A stretch of DNA of 64,000 nt from Paraburkholderia panacisoli. GTDB taxonomy: Bacteria > Pseudomonadota > Gammaproteobacteria > Burkholderiales > Burkholderiaceae. Within the stretch, counting starts at the first letter, position 1; the number at the start of each line of letters is the position of its first letter. Position numbers and translations under genes: made by a program. Below, one piece after another: positions 18,411 through 27,695 of the stretch. The notes under the pieces are model-generated. The model saw nothing but the letters and a program-made list of their open reading frames with translations. It was not told the DNA's origin and made no database searches. Where the stretch lies: NCBI RefSeq assembly GCF_008369935.1, contig NZ_VTUZ01000030.1, positions 62,001-126,000 on the forward strand, read 5' to 3'.

Positions 18411-19667
18411 ATGCCGTATCAGCACATCAAGGTTCCGACCGACGGTGACAAGATCACCGTTAACGCCGATTTTTCGCTCAGTGTTCCTGACCGGCCCATC
18501 GTTTCGTATATCGAAGGCGACGGCACGGGTGTCGACATCACGCCGGTCATGCTCAAGGTGGTCGATGCGGCGGTTGAGAAGGCCTACGCGGGCAGGAAGC
18601 GAATCCACTGGATGGAAGTCTATGCGGGCCAGAAGGCAACAAGGGTTTACGGCCCGGACGTCTGGCTCCCGGAAGAAACGCTGGCGGTGGTAAAGGAATA
18701 TGTCGTCTCGATCAAGGGGCCGCTCACCACGCCGGTCGGTGGCGGTATCCGTTCGCTGAACGTCGCGCTGCGTCAGGATCTCGATCTGTATGTCTGCCTG
18801 CGCCCGGTGCAATACTTCAAGGGCGTGCCTTCACCGGTGCGTGAACCCGAGAAGACCAACGTGGTGATCTTCCGCGAGAACTCGGAAGACATCTACGCCG
18901 GCATCGAATGGGCTGCCGAGTCGGAACAGGCGAAGAAGGTCATCAAGTTCCTGCGCGAAGAAATGGGTGTGAAGAAGATCCGCTTCCCGGAAACCTCGGG
19001 GATCGGCATCAAGCCGGTGTCGCGCGAAGGCACGGAGCGTCTGGTGCGCAAGGCAATGCAATACGCGATCGATCACGATCGCCGCTCAGTTACGCTGGTA
19101 CACAAAGGCAACATCATGAAGTTCACGGAAGGCGCATTCCGTGACTACGGCTATTCGTTGGCGCAAAACGAATTCAGCGCTGAGCTGATTGATGGCGGCC
19201 CGTGGATGAAGATCAAGAACCCGAAGACGGGCGGCGACATCGTGGTGAAGGACGTGATCGCTGACGCGTTCCTGCAGCAGATTCTGCTGCGCCCATCCGA
19301 GTATGACGTGATCGCCACGTTGAACCTGAACGGTGACTACATTTCCGACGCGCTGGCGGCACAGGTCGGCGGTATCGGCATTGCGCCGGGAGCGAACATG
19401 TCGGATTCGGTGGCCATGTTCGAAGCCACGCACGGCACTGCGCCAAAGTACGCGGGCAAAGACTACGTGAACCCGGGTTCGGCAATCCTCTCGGCGGAGA
19501 TGATGCTGCGCCACCTCGGCTGGACCGAAGCAGCCGATTTGATCATCAAGTCGATGGAAGAATCAATCCTACAGAAGCGGGTTACGTATGACTTCGCGCG
19601 GCTGATGCAAGGCGCGGCACAAGTTTCGTGCTCGGGGTTCGGCGAGACCATGATCCGAAATATGTAA
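18411..19667 (+). CDS. icd: NADP-dependent isocitrate dehydrogenase
   Basis: A 418-aa TCA-cycle enzyme converting isocitrate to 2-oxoglutarate, CO2 and NADPH. It begins MPYQHIKVPTDGDKITV and shows YIEGDGTGVDITP, RENSEDIYAGIEW, the NADP-region block HGTAPKYAGKDYVNPGSAIL and the C-terminus SCSGFGETMIRNM, all typical of beta-proteobacterial Icd. It is full length. Codon use is strongly GC-biased at third positions, more like a core gene than its neighbours. Because the surrounding region is accessory-like, this may be a second copy of icd; the window alone cannot show whether another exists. Confidence 0.95.
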   Translation: MPYQHIKVPTDGDKITVNADFSLSVPDRPIVSYIEGDGTGVDITPVMLKVVDAAVEKAYAGRKRIHWMEVYAGQKATRVYGPDVWLPEETLAVVKEYVVSIKGPLTTPVGGGIRSLNVALRQDLDLYVCLRPVQYFKGVPSPVREPEKTNVVIFRENSEDIYAGIEWAAESEQAKKVIKFLREEMGVKKIRFPETSGIGIKPVSREGTERLVRKAMQYAIDHDRRSVTLVHKGNIMKFTEGAFRDYGYSLAQNEFSAELIDGGPWMKIKNPKTGGDIVVKDVIADAFLQQILLRPSEYDVIATLNLNGDYISDALAAQVGGIGIAPGANMSDSVAMFEATHGTAPKYAGKDYVNPGSAILSAEMMLRHLGWTEAADLIIKSMEESILQKRVTYDFARLMQGAAQVSCSGFGETMIRNM

Positions 19668-19728
19668 TACCACCTTATTGGGCAAGAGGACCCGAGCGAA
19701 AGCAATCCAATCCGTGCAGCGCTTTGAC

Positions 19729-19750
19729 GCTATGCACGGATGTGCATAGC
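19729..19750. repeat. 9-bp hairpin downstream of icd
   Basis: GCTATGCAC (19729-19737) and GTGCATAGC (19742-19750) are perfect inverted repeats with a GGAT loop, 62 bases after the icd stop. No T-tract follows, so Rho-independent termination is doubtful. Nothing else is recognised between icd and the next gene at 20144. Confidence 0.45.
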
Positions 19751-20143
19751 CACTTCGAATCACTGACTGGAAGAGCAAACTGCCGATGCTATGTGCCAGG
19801 TTATCCGCCGCTGCCACGCGCTTTGCATAGAGTGTTCGATAAACAAAGTGTTCTAGAAGGCCGATACGGACACTCAAACGTTGGGTCGCCGGGATTACAG
19901 TGTCGAGCGGGGTGCGGTTCAGTTGAACGCGCGTGCTCCTTGAGGTCCAGTTTCATCCTTGCGTACAAGCTCTGGCGACAGGAGTTTTTTTGATTTGAGA
20001 CTTGTCGAAGCGCTTCGGTTCGCCATGACGTCCATGCATCCCTACTCTACGGCGGATAACCCCTGTACGTCGCATGCTGCAGTTGACGGTTAGTTGTGTG
20101 GGCTCTAGTAGAACGGCGTAAATCCAGAAAAGTGAGGTCAGAA

Positions 20144-20806
20144 ATGATGACGAGAAAATCGATTCTGTCCGGAACCTACCTCCGGTCCTTTGCCGACTGT
20201 TTAAGCGAGGTCCTCTGGACCCAGGAGCAGATAAACCAATCTCTGAGTGAGGCGCTAAAGTCCCGACCGGCCAGTGGTGAGGTTTGGCTATTCGGTTACG
20301 GGTCGCTAATCTGGAATCCACTGTTCGAATACGACGCCCGGGAAATCGCCACGCTGCAAGGATGGCATCGAAGCTTCTGCTTGCGTGTAATTGCCGGCCG
20401 AGGGAGTACGGAAACACCAGGAAGAATGCTGTCGCTTGAACCGGGAGGATCTACTCGCGGGGTCGCGCTGCGACTTCTCGCGGCCAATCTGGATGAAGAA
20501 CTCCGGATCGTCTGGACCCGCGAGATGTTAACCGGCGCATACACGCCAATTTGGGCAGACATCACACTTGACAGCGGACGGTTACTAAAAGCACTGGCCT
20601 TTGTCGCCAATCCGGCACACGTGTTCTACGAATCAAATGCGCAGGTTTTGCACATTGCACCGCTCGTGGCAGTGGCATCGGGCTTAATGGGGAGCAATGT
20701 GGACTATGTTCGCCGGTTACAGTCAGCATTGCTCAACTGCGATATGAAAGATCCGTACATCGACGAACTTGCGATCGAACTGGACCGCCTCTCAACCAGC
20801 AACTGA
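20144..20806 (+). CDS. ChaC-like gamma-glutamylcyclotransferase
   Basis: Likely cleaves gamma-glutamyl bonds of glutathione to give 5-oxoproline and Cys-Gly. The family signature VWLFGYGSLIWNPLF binds the substrate. AGRGSTETPGRMLSLEPGGS supplies the usual catalytic Glu in the TxExPGR context, and the tail includes MGSNVDYVRRLQSAL. I place the start at ATG 20144 (or 20147) because GAGGTCAG precedes it; the open frame extends to 20096. Length (about 220 aa) is normal. The nearby ergothioneine gene suggests a thiol-metabolism context, but the 476-base gap after icd argues against a single operon. Confidence 0.87.
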   Translation: MMTRKSILSGTYLRSFADCLSEVLWTQEQINQSLSEALKSRPASGEVWLFGYGSLIWNPLFEYDAREIATLQGWHRSFCLRVIAGRGSTETPGRMLSLEPGGSTRGVALRLLAANLDEELRIVWTREMLTGAYTPIWADITLDSGRLLKALAFVANPAHVFYESNAQVLHIAPLVAVASGLMGSNVDYVRRLQSALLNCDMKDPYIDELAIELDRLSTSN

Positions 20807-21296
20807 TTCCACGGGGCTATGCTCTAATGCGCGGCAGATTTTGCACGTTACGCTTTCCGCCAAGACCATTCGCCGCAACGCCGCCCCTCCCGTCGATGAC
20901 GCTCATTGCGGCAAGCCGTCCGAGTGGTAAGCCAAGGCTCGCATACCACAGCTCTGTATGCAGTTCTAAAACGTGAACGTGAAAGATGAATGATGCGTGC
21001 CAACGCACGCGTTCTCCTCCCTTCTCTCTCGCACTACCGCACCGGTTTTGTGAAAATTAAGCGAAGGCTAAAGAAGGCGTCTGTCACGCCGATATTGAGC
21101 ATAGTTGAGATGTTTTCTATTATGCGCGGATCTGCAATCCGCTCTACGTTTTCCTTCGTTGGAGTTCGACTGTGGACCATTCAGCGTGTGAGATGAGGGC
21201 TGGTGAGACCTCTCCTGATAACAAGCGGCACAATTCGCCGCCAGCCAGCGTGCCTGAAGTCCCGACGCAAGCCCCCAATGGGACGCCGTCCTACCT
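20807..21296. other. Intergenic region before the GGDEF-EAL gene
   Basis: No gene, repeat or RNA is recognised in these 490 bases. Short frames on both strands look non-coding. The promoter of the large signalling gene starting at 21297 should lie here. Confidence 0.5.
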
Positions 21297-24200
21297 ATGA
21301 AGCGCAATCTCTTCTTTCGGTTTCTCGCACGCCTTCGCGTGGGTCGAAAACTCCTGCTCATCTATCTGCTGGATCTGAGCGCCGTCCTTTACATCAGCGG
21401 CATTCTGATACATGAGAAATATATCGGCATCGATTTCTCGAACAAGGAAATCGTCGGCAATGCCTATGTGAGCACTGTACGCGACGCGCTGGTCGACGTC
21501 GCCCTCTCCGGCGCCGGCGAGCGCTCCTCCGCAGCCTCGCTGCGACACGCCGCGATTAGTCTCGCCGATGCTGAACGCCTTTACGGCGTCGACATGGAGA
21601 GTGCCGCGCCTAACAGACGCGTGCGTGCGGCACTCCAGGTGCTGGCGCACCAATCGGAACCCACGCCTGCAGCCGTGAGCGAAGCGCTTGAAGCGTGTCG
21701 CGAACTTATCACGCGCGTGGGCAACCAGTCGAATCTGATTCTGGATCCGGACCTCGACAGCTATTACTCGGTGTCGCTGTCGATTCTGCGCTATCCGGCA
21801 TTGCTCGATTCCGTTAACGGAATCAGTCGGCAACTGCACAGCGCACCGCACCGTTCGAGAACGCACGACGAGGTGCGCACGCGCTATCTTGTGCTGGAAG
21901 GTCAACTCGACGCCGTGCTTCAGGACCTGCGCTCCGATTTCGCCGAAACGACTGCGGCCGACCCAAGCCTTCATGTGACGCTCGGGCCATCGGTCGAGCA
22001 GATGCGGCAATCGATTGAAACCTTTCGCAATGCCGCGCGCGCCGTAGTGGACAGTGGCGTGGTCGACCCAGACCAATTGCACACCGTCGACGCCGCCCAG
22101 AAAACGCTGGTTAGCCACGTTCGGGAGGCATGGACCAACACCGGCAAGCAGCTGGACGACTTGCTGCACGCGCGAGTGCGGGGACTATTCCAGCGCATGT
22201 GGTTACATATGGGCACCGCGCTCTTCCTGTTATGCAGCATACTCGGCATGGTTTACTTCGTCGCCCAGCAAATCTCGCGGCCGTTGCGTCAACTTGCGCG
22301 CGTGATGGACACTGTCCGTCGCACCGGCGATCATTCACTGCGCGCAAGTTGGGAAAGCCAGGACGAAATCGGCCAGCTAGTAAGCGGCTTCAACGAGATG
22401 CTGGAACAACTCGATCGCGAGAGGGATGTGCAGAAGGAGTTGGCCGCCACAGCTCGCGCATCGGCTGCGCAGCTCGCACTGGTCGAAGCCACGCCGGTGC
22501 CGATGATGGTCACGGCCGTTCCAGGCCATGAGGTGCTCCATGCCAACCAAGCTGCGCTCTACTGGTTGAATGGCTGCACCACCGATCCATGGGCCTTCGG
22601 ACTCGACTCTGCGGTTCGAGCCCGCTTCTTTCAGCAACTATCGGATCGCGAAGTGGTCGACGAGTTTGAAGTGCGCTGGAAAGCCACCAGCGAGCCGACG
22701 TGGGCAATGCTGTCGGCGAGGAGGTTGATTTTCCAGGGACGAGATGCGGTGCTGACTGCGTTCACGCCGATTAACCAGATCAAGCTGATGGAGCAACGTC
22801 TTGAGTTGTGGGGCAAGGTATTCGAGGCGTCGTCTGAAGCGATCCTGATACTCGACCACAGCCAGCGGCTCGTGACCGCCAACGCCTCGTTCTACCGTGC
22901 GACCGGCTATCGTGCTGACGACGTCGTGGGCAAGTCGCCGGCTTTTATAGTTGGCCCAAAAAGCGACAGTGTGATCGAAAACGTCATCGCGCGGGTCGAC
23001 CTCTCAAGCACGTGGCACGGGGAAGCGCAGGTACGTCGACGCGAGGGGGAAGAATATCCGACGTGGCTGATGATCAGCGCCGTTCGGGATAAGTGCGGAA
23101 ACGTGTCGCATTACATCTGCACACTGGTTGACATCACTGACCGGAAGAAGAGCGAGGCCCGTATTCAGTTTCTTGCCGAACACGATGTCCTCACCGAGCT
23201 GCCCAATCGTGCGCTATTTGCCAGACGACTTGGCGTCGTGCTAACCAACGCGCAACTCACCGGACAACGTGTCGCGGTTCTATTTCTCGACCTGGACCGC
23301 TTCAAGAACATCAACGACTCGCTCGGCCACCACATCGGCGACGGGCTCCTGAGATCCGTATCGCGACGACTGCTACAAGCCGTGCGCAGCAACGATACGG
23401 TCAGCCGGTTGGGCGGCGATGAGTTCACAGTCATTCTGAATGGAATCACGAATGCGGCGGACGTGGCACGCACTATCGACGAACGCCTGATACCGCTTGT
23501 GCGGGAACCGCACGAGATCAACGGAGTCACTTTGCAGGTTTCCTGCAGCGTCGGCGTTGCACTGTATCCGGACGATGGTCTGGACATCGAAGCGTTGATG
23601 CAGAACGCCGACGCGGCGATGTACCAGGCCAAGGCGGCCGGACGCAACCTGGTCAAGTTCTTTTCGCCGGATATGGCCGAGCAAACGCGTTATCGCCTGG
23701 CGCTCGAAGCAGGTCTGCGCACCGCGATCGAGCGGAACGAGCTACAACTCGCGTATCAGCCCTGTCTCGACGCCCGCACCGGTACACTGAGCTCTGTCGA
23801 AGGGTTGCTGCGATGGAACAGCCCGCAGATGGGTGTTGTCACACCGTCGCAATTCATCCCGGTCGCGGAAGAAACTCGTCTCATCATTCCAATCGGCGCG
23901 TGGGTGGTCAACGAAGCCTGCCGTCAGATTGCCCAATGGCGAACCCAAGACTTGCTCGACATTCGCGTCTCGATCAACCTGTCGGCGATTCAGCTGTGCG
24001 ATCCGGGGCTGCTCGCGACGCTGCGCGATAGCCTTGCGACCCATCGGGTGCCGCCGGGCGGCCTGGAACTGGAAATCACCGAAACCGTCCTTATGGACAG
24101 CGCTGAGAACTATCTGGAAGCGATCAGGGCGATTCGCGCCCTCGGTGTCAAGCTGTCTCTCGATGATTTCGGCACGGGTTATTCGAGCCTAAGCTACCTG

Positions 24201-24467
24201 AACCGCTTTCCGCTTGACCGGCTCAAAATCGACCGCGCGTTTGTGCACGACATGCTGGACGCGCCGGCCCACCTCGCGATCATCAAGGCAATCATCGAGT
24301 TGGGCCATGAGCTGGGCCTTCAGGTGGTCGCTGAAGGTGTCGAAAGCGAGCGAGAGGCGCAGATTCTGCGCGACGTCGGCTGCGATGAACTACAGGGCTT
24401 CCTGTACTCGAAAGCGCTGTCGCCGGCAGAATTGTGGTCCTGGTCGAACGAGCGAAAGGTAGCCTGA
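21297..24467 (+). CDS. Membrane-bound PAS-GGDEF-EAL cyclic-di-GMP protein
   Basis: A 1056-aa inner-membrane signalling protein. TM1 lies near residues 18-36 and TM2 near 303-322, enclosing a mostly helical periplasmic sensor of about 260 residues. HAMP follows (PLRQLARVMDTVRRTGDHS), then two PAS-like segments, the second ending in DITDRKKSEARIQFL. A GGDEF domain with an intact RLGGDEF motif (near residue 705) suggests diguanylate cyclase activity. The EAL domain motif reads EGL (near residue 834) rather than EAL, but the other phosphodiesterase residues are present: INLSAIQL, EITETVLM, LDDFGTGYSSL, KIDRAFV, VAEGVE. It probably makes or breaks c-di-GMP in response to a periplasmic cue. Intact, no obvious operon partner. 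Confidence 0.92.
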   Translation: MKRNLFFRFLARLRVGRKLLLIYLLDLSAVLYISGILIHEKYIGIDFSNKEIVGNAYVSTVRDALVDVALSGAGERSSAASLRHAAISLADAERLYGVDMESAAPNRRVRAALQVLAHQSEPTPAAVSEALEACRELITRVGNQSNLILDPDLDSYYSVSLSILRYPALLDSVNGISRQLHSAPHRSRTHDEVRTRYLVLEGQLDAVLQDLRSDFAETTAADPSLHVTLGPSVEQMRQSIETFRNAARAVVDSGVVDPDQLHTVDAAQKTLVSHVREAWTNTGKQLDDLLHARVRGLFQRMWLHMGTALFLLCSILGMVYFVAQQISRPLRQLARVMDTVRRTGDHSLRASWESQDEIGQLVSGFNEMLEQLDRERDVQKELAATARASAAQLALVEATPVPMMVTAVPGHEVLHANQAALYWLNGCTTDPWAFGLDSAVRARFFQQLSDREVVDEFEVRWKATSEPTWAMLSARRLIFQGRDAVLTAFTPINQIKLMEQRLELWGKVFEASSEAILILDHSQRLVTANASFYRATGYRADDVVGKSPAFIVGPKSDSVIENVIARVDLSSTWHGEAQVRRREGEEYPTWLMISAVRDKCGNVSHYICTLVDITDRKKSEARIQFLAEHDVLTELPNRALFARRLGVVLTNAQLTGQRVAVLFLDLDRFKNINDSLGHHIGDGLLRSVSRRLLQAVRSNDTVSRLGGDEFTVILNGITNAADVARTIDERLIPLVREPHEINGVTLQVSCSVGVALYPDDGLDIEALMQNADAAMYQAKAAGRNLVKFFSPDMAEQTRYRLALEAGLRTAIERNELQLAYQPCLDARTGTLSSVEGLLRWNSPQMGVVTPSQFIPVAEETRLIIPIGAWVVNEACRQIAQWRTQDLLDIRVSINLSAIQLCDPGLLATLRDSLATHRVPPGGLELEITETVLMDSAENYLEAIRAIRALGVKLSLDDFGTGYSSLSYLNRFPLDRLKIDRAFVHDMLDAPAHLAIIKAIIELGHELGLQVVAEGVESEREAQILRDVGCDELQGFLYSKALSPAELWSWSNERKVA

Positions 24468-24491
24468 GTCTTGAACTGGCGCAGGAACACT

Positions 24492-24775
24492 TCAGGTGCT
24501 GCGCCGCACATCCCAATTGACCCGGAGGGAACGATTTTCCCAATATGGCTTACGCGACAGATATCTCTGCAACTTCCCGGTAGCATTTCGCGGAAGCTCA
24601 TCACGAAATTCAATACGTTTAGGGCATTTGTAGCCGGCCAAGCGTCCACCACAATGTGCAATAAGCTCCGCCTCGGTCAAATCCTGCCCAGCCTCAAGGA
24701 CCACGAGCGCAGTAACCAGTTCGCCCCGGACGACAAAGACTGTAGCCAGTGTGGTGCCGTAGTCCCGGCATAATT
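24492..24775 (-). pseudogene. AMP-dependent acyl-CoA ligase, C-terminal fragment
   Basis: The minus strand encodes the C-terminal lid domain of an acyl-adenylate-forming enzyme: LTEAELIAHCGGRLAGYKCP, then RIEFRDELPRNATGKLQ with the catalytic Lys in the PRNATGK motif. The frame can be followed upstream to DYGTTLATVFVV and is lost near 24775. The large N-terminal AMP-binding domain is absent. It is a stranded 3' end, adjacent to a broken flavin monooxygenase gene on the same strand. Confidence 0.8.
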
Positions 24776-24811
24776 AGCCCAACCAATCCATCGAGCTCTC
24801 CGTTACTCTGG

Positions 24812-25801
24812 TCAGCTGGAAACAGTCGGAAACTGCGACAAGACATGTTTGCCTAATTCTTGAAGGACGTCGATTGCAGGACGTCTCGACGTCCTTAGAT
24901 TCAAGGCCACGTGAGACACACCTTGATCGCGTTGTCGTTTCCAGAAGTCAATTAGCGATCTTCGACCTCCTCGCATCATTACGCCGCTACAGATCATAGG
25001 CTCATCTTTGTCAGCGCTCAAATCGAAATACGTTCCGTAGCCGAATGGTTTGAAGCAATGCTGCTCATGTGAATTGCGCCACGTCTCGATGATCTTCGGG
25101 ACCTGCGAATGGTCGCAGCCGTGCCAGATCCAGCCATCCATTTCCCTAGCGAGCCAGTCGACTTGTTGCCCCGCCCTCCCAATCGCGACGGTTGGTAGCC
25201 TTCGCACGAAGGGCTTCGGCACAAGATTTACCTGTCCCTCCAAGCTCCCAAAATGTTCGGTGTGGTATCTCGGAAAATCCGCTTCAGTTACTACCCGAAT
25301 TATTTCTCGGGCCTCTCTGTAACGGGCGCCTCTCTCATGATAATTGACACCGAATATCGGATACTCGATAGGTCGGTCGCCTGAGGACAAGCCTAAAATA
25401 AACCGGCCGCCCGTCAATTGGTCCAGACTGGTGGCCTGCTTCGCAATCGTCAGAGGATCGCGCAGCGGCATAACAATTCCTGCAGTGTCGATTACAATCT
25501 CGCTTGTTAGTGCTGCAAGGTACCCTGCGTACGCGATCGGGTCAAAGATCTGCCCCACATCGTTGAATCCCGGGTCGAAGAGCGGAACGTCACGCAATCA
25601 GATCGCCGTGAAGCCCAACTTGTCCACTGCCTTCGCAATCGCGACGTGATTTTCCATTGTCGGGCTCGGAGAGTGTCCGTATCCCTCTATTGGAGTAATT
25701 AGGCCAAAAGTCAGAGTGTCAGGTTGAAACACCCTCGAGTAGCCCGGATGTTCGGATAAATCTGCTGGGAGCAGATTGTTGCTTTCAGACGGCGAACTCA
25801 T
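24812..25801 (-). pseudogene. LLM-class flavin-dependent monooxygenase, one in-frame stop
   Basis: The sequence encodes about 329 residues of a luciferase-like oxidoreductase resembling the BA3436-type family. It includes FGLITPIEGYGHSPSP near the N-terminus, DPIAYAGYLAALTSEI, SLDQLTGGRFILGLSSGDRP and RAGQQVDWLAREMDGWIWHG. A TGA at 25598-25600 interrupts GFTAI-stop-LRDVPLFDPG. The frame is unchanged and the family expects Trp here, so a single TGG to TGA change is the likely lesion. These enzymes use FMNH2 and O2. The gene is otherwise complete, so inactivation looks recent, unless the base call is wrong. Confidence 0.85.
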
Positions 25802-26355
25802 AAATTTGCCTCATACGTCTAAATTTCACTCACAGCGCCTGGTCAGCAGCTCACGACATGATTGACGATGTACGCGCCTGTACCTAATCCGCGACAGAAC
25901 CTACGCTAGTGGGCAAAAAGGATAGGAGGATATACGCTCGTGCTCACGCGTCAATTGACGGGCTGCGCCCGAATGAACCAGGACCGCAGATCCGCCATGG
26001 TCGCGTGAAACTGTCCGCCAACGGCGCAACGCAAAATTCAATGGCCAACGGACCGGATCGGCGCAGTCAACTTTACTACGACGTTTTGTGGACAACCGCC
26101 AGTTCACCGCAGAGAGTCGTAGAGCCCGTGACCTACTCCACGATTGGCGTCAAGCGCACCGACGCGGTATTACTCACGCAGGAACCGGAACCTAATGTTT
26201 AGCAGCCTTGCCTCTGCACCCCTGACTTTGCCCAAGTAACGTCGCTTTAAGTGCGTGCCCGACAGACGACGACCGAGTAGCACCGCCGAAGTGGGCGATG
26301 GGACGATACGAGCAACGTTCACCCGTATTGGGCATGGAGTTCCAAAGCATGAAGG
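25802..26355. other. Intergenic region, nothing recognised
   Basis: About 550 bases without a supported gene between the flavin monooxygenase start and the alpha/beta hydrolase stop. Short frames on both strands show no family resemblance. Confidence 0.45.
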
Positions 26356-27276
26356 TCAGCTGACTCGTCTTGAATGGCGCTTGGACAGTCTCTTTTGAAA
26401 AAAACCAATCACGTCTTCGAGTGCCGCAGGATGCCCAGCAATCTCTCTACGCGTTGTATCTCGATATCGTATGACCTCGGTATTGACACCTGCCGCAATC
26501 AGCTCACTTGCGTATCGCTCAGCTTCGACGTGCAATTTGTCCCCGTGCACACTTGCAATCAACGCGGACGGCAGCCCACTCAATCGCCGAGACTCGAGCG
26601 GCGCGGCATACGGGTGTAGCCGTTGCATCGCGGTCGGGAGGTATGCGCGGTAGCAACTCGCGCACGTTCCCAAGTCGAAATGAGCGTCCCCTTCGAGATC
26701 TTCGGCGAGACGAGTCATACTCGGGTCGAGTAGTGGCGCAAGCAGAGCTTGCGCGCTGATATGCGCCGTGTGTCGATCTCGCGCCATTGCCGCTACGGAT
26801 GTCGCCAGGTTGCCGCCTGCATCGTGGCCAGCAATGCCAATTCGCCGAGGATCGGCACGCTGATCGCGCGCGCACGTCCAAGCCCACAAAAGAGCGCGCC
26901 ATCCATCTTCTGGCGCATGAGGAAACGGGTATTCGGGTGCCAATGAATATCCGACTGAAACGACCCAAGCCGGCGTGCCACGCGCAATGGCCTTCGCTGC
27001 GACATCGCCGTCATCCAACGTGCCACCCGTGAACGAGCCTCCATGAAAATAGATGATCAGGGGAAGAGCGGAACCGCTGTGCGATGGCCGATAGCTACGC
27101 AGGATAATAGGTTGGGCATGGCCGGTGATTGCCACATCCTCGACACAGAGACCCAACTCAGTAAGCTTTGCCATGTTGTGCGCCGACGCCCTCGCGCAGT
27201 CCCCTAAATGGTATCCGCTCATTTTGGCCTCGGCAGGCACATAGATAAATCCAATTCCGCACGAAACACAATTCAT
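26356..27276 (-). CDS. Alpha/beta hydrolase, HSL-like, with Asp at the nucleophile
   Basis: A 306-aa protein with the hormone-sensitive-lipase layout: oxyanion motif YFHGGSF (His78-Gly79-Gly80), SVGYSLAPEYPFPHAPED, and the nucleophile elbow GIAGHDAGGNLATSVAAMA (about 147-165). In this family the elbow normally reads GDSAGG; here it is G-H-D-A-G-G, so Asp152 replaces the catalytic Ser. The C-terminal region contains a His (IAGHPAALED) that could complete a triad. Asp nucleophiles occur in other alpha/beta hydrolases such as haloalkane dehalogenases and epoxide hydrolases, so activity may be altered rather than lost. ATG 27222 (MSGYHLGD) is an alternative start. Confidence 0.8.
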   Translation of the reverse strand: MNCVSCGIGFIYVPAEAKMSGYHLGDCARASAHNMAKLTELGLCVEDVAITGHAQPIILRSYRPSHSGSALPLIIYFHGGSFTGGTLDDGDVAAKAIARGTPAWVVSVGYSLAPEYPFPHAPEDGWRALLWAWTCARDQRADPRRIGIAGHDAGGNLATSVAAMARDRHTAHISAQALLAPLLDPSMTRLAEDLEGDAHFDLGTCASCYRAYLPTAMQRLHPYAAPLESRRLSGLPSALIASVHGDKLHVEAERYASELIAAGVNTEVIRYRDTTRREIAGHPAALEDVIGFFQKRLSKRHSRRVS

Positions 27277-27695
27277 TCCCGGCCAACAATATTTTTTTGC
27301 ACGGCGTCGTAGAAAACGCCCCCGCAGAGATGTATGCCCGGGACGGATGCATTAAACGGAGGTGTTCGCCGTGAAATACCTTGCGAGTGGATGCTGTCGA
27401 TTGTTCATCCGGTCAGCGTCGCCCATCTGCCAGCTACGCACCCATCCACGTGCTGCGACGAAACCATAGCCGTCGTTGATCGAATCTAAGATTGATAGAC
27501 GCACTGCCGCACGCACACCTCAGCGTAAGGAGCCACCGCAATTCGGCGATTCAATATCCATTCTCGACTTTTGTGAGAGTCCACGCACAGGGGTGGGGCC
27601 GAGTCGGCACGCGACTTCACGGCCGAAACCGCTGCTGCGGCACCGCAAGCGAGCAGCATTTGAGCAACGATCTCTCAGCCTCCCGCATCCTTGTC
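27277..27695. other. Intergenic region, nothing recognised
   Basis: These 420 bases between the hydrolase and the LysR gene hold no frame resembling a known family and no notable repeat. Confidence 0.45.
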
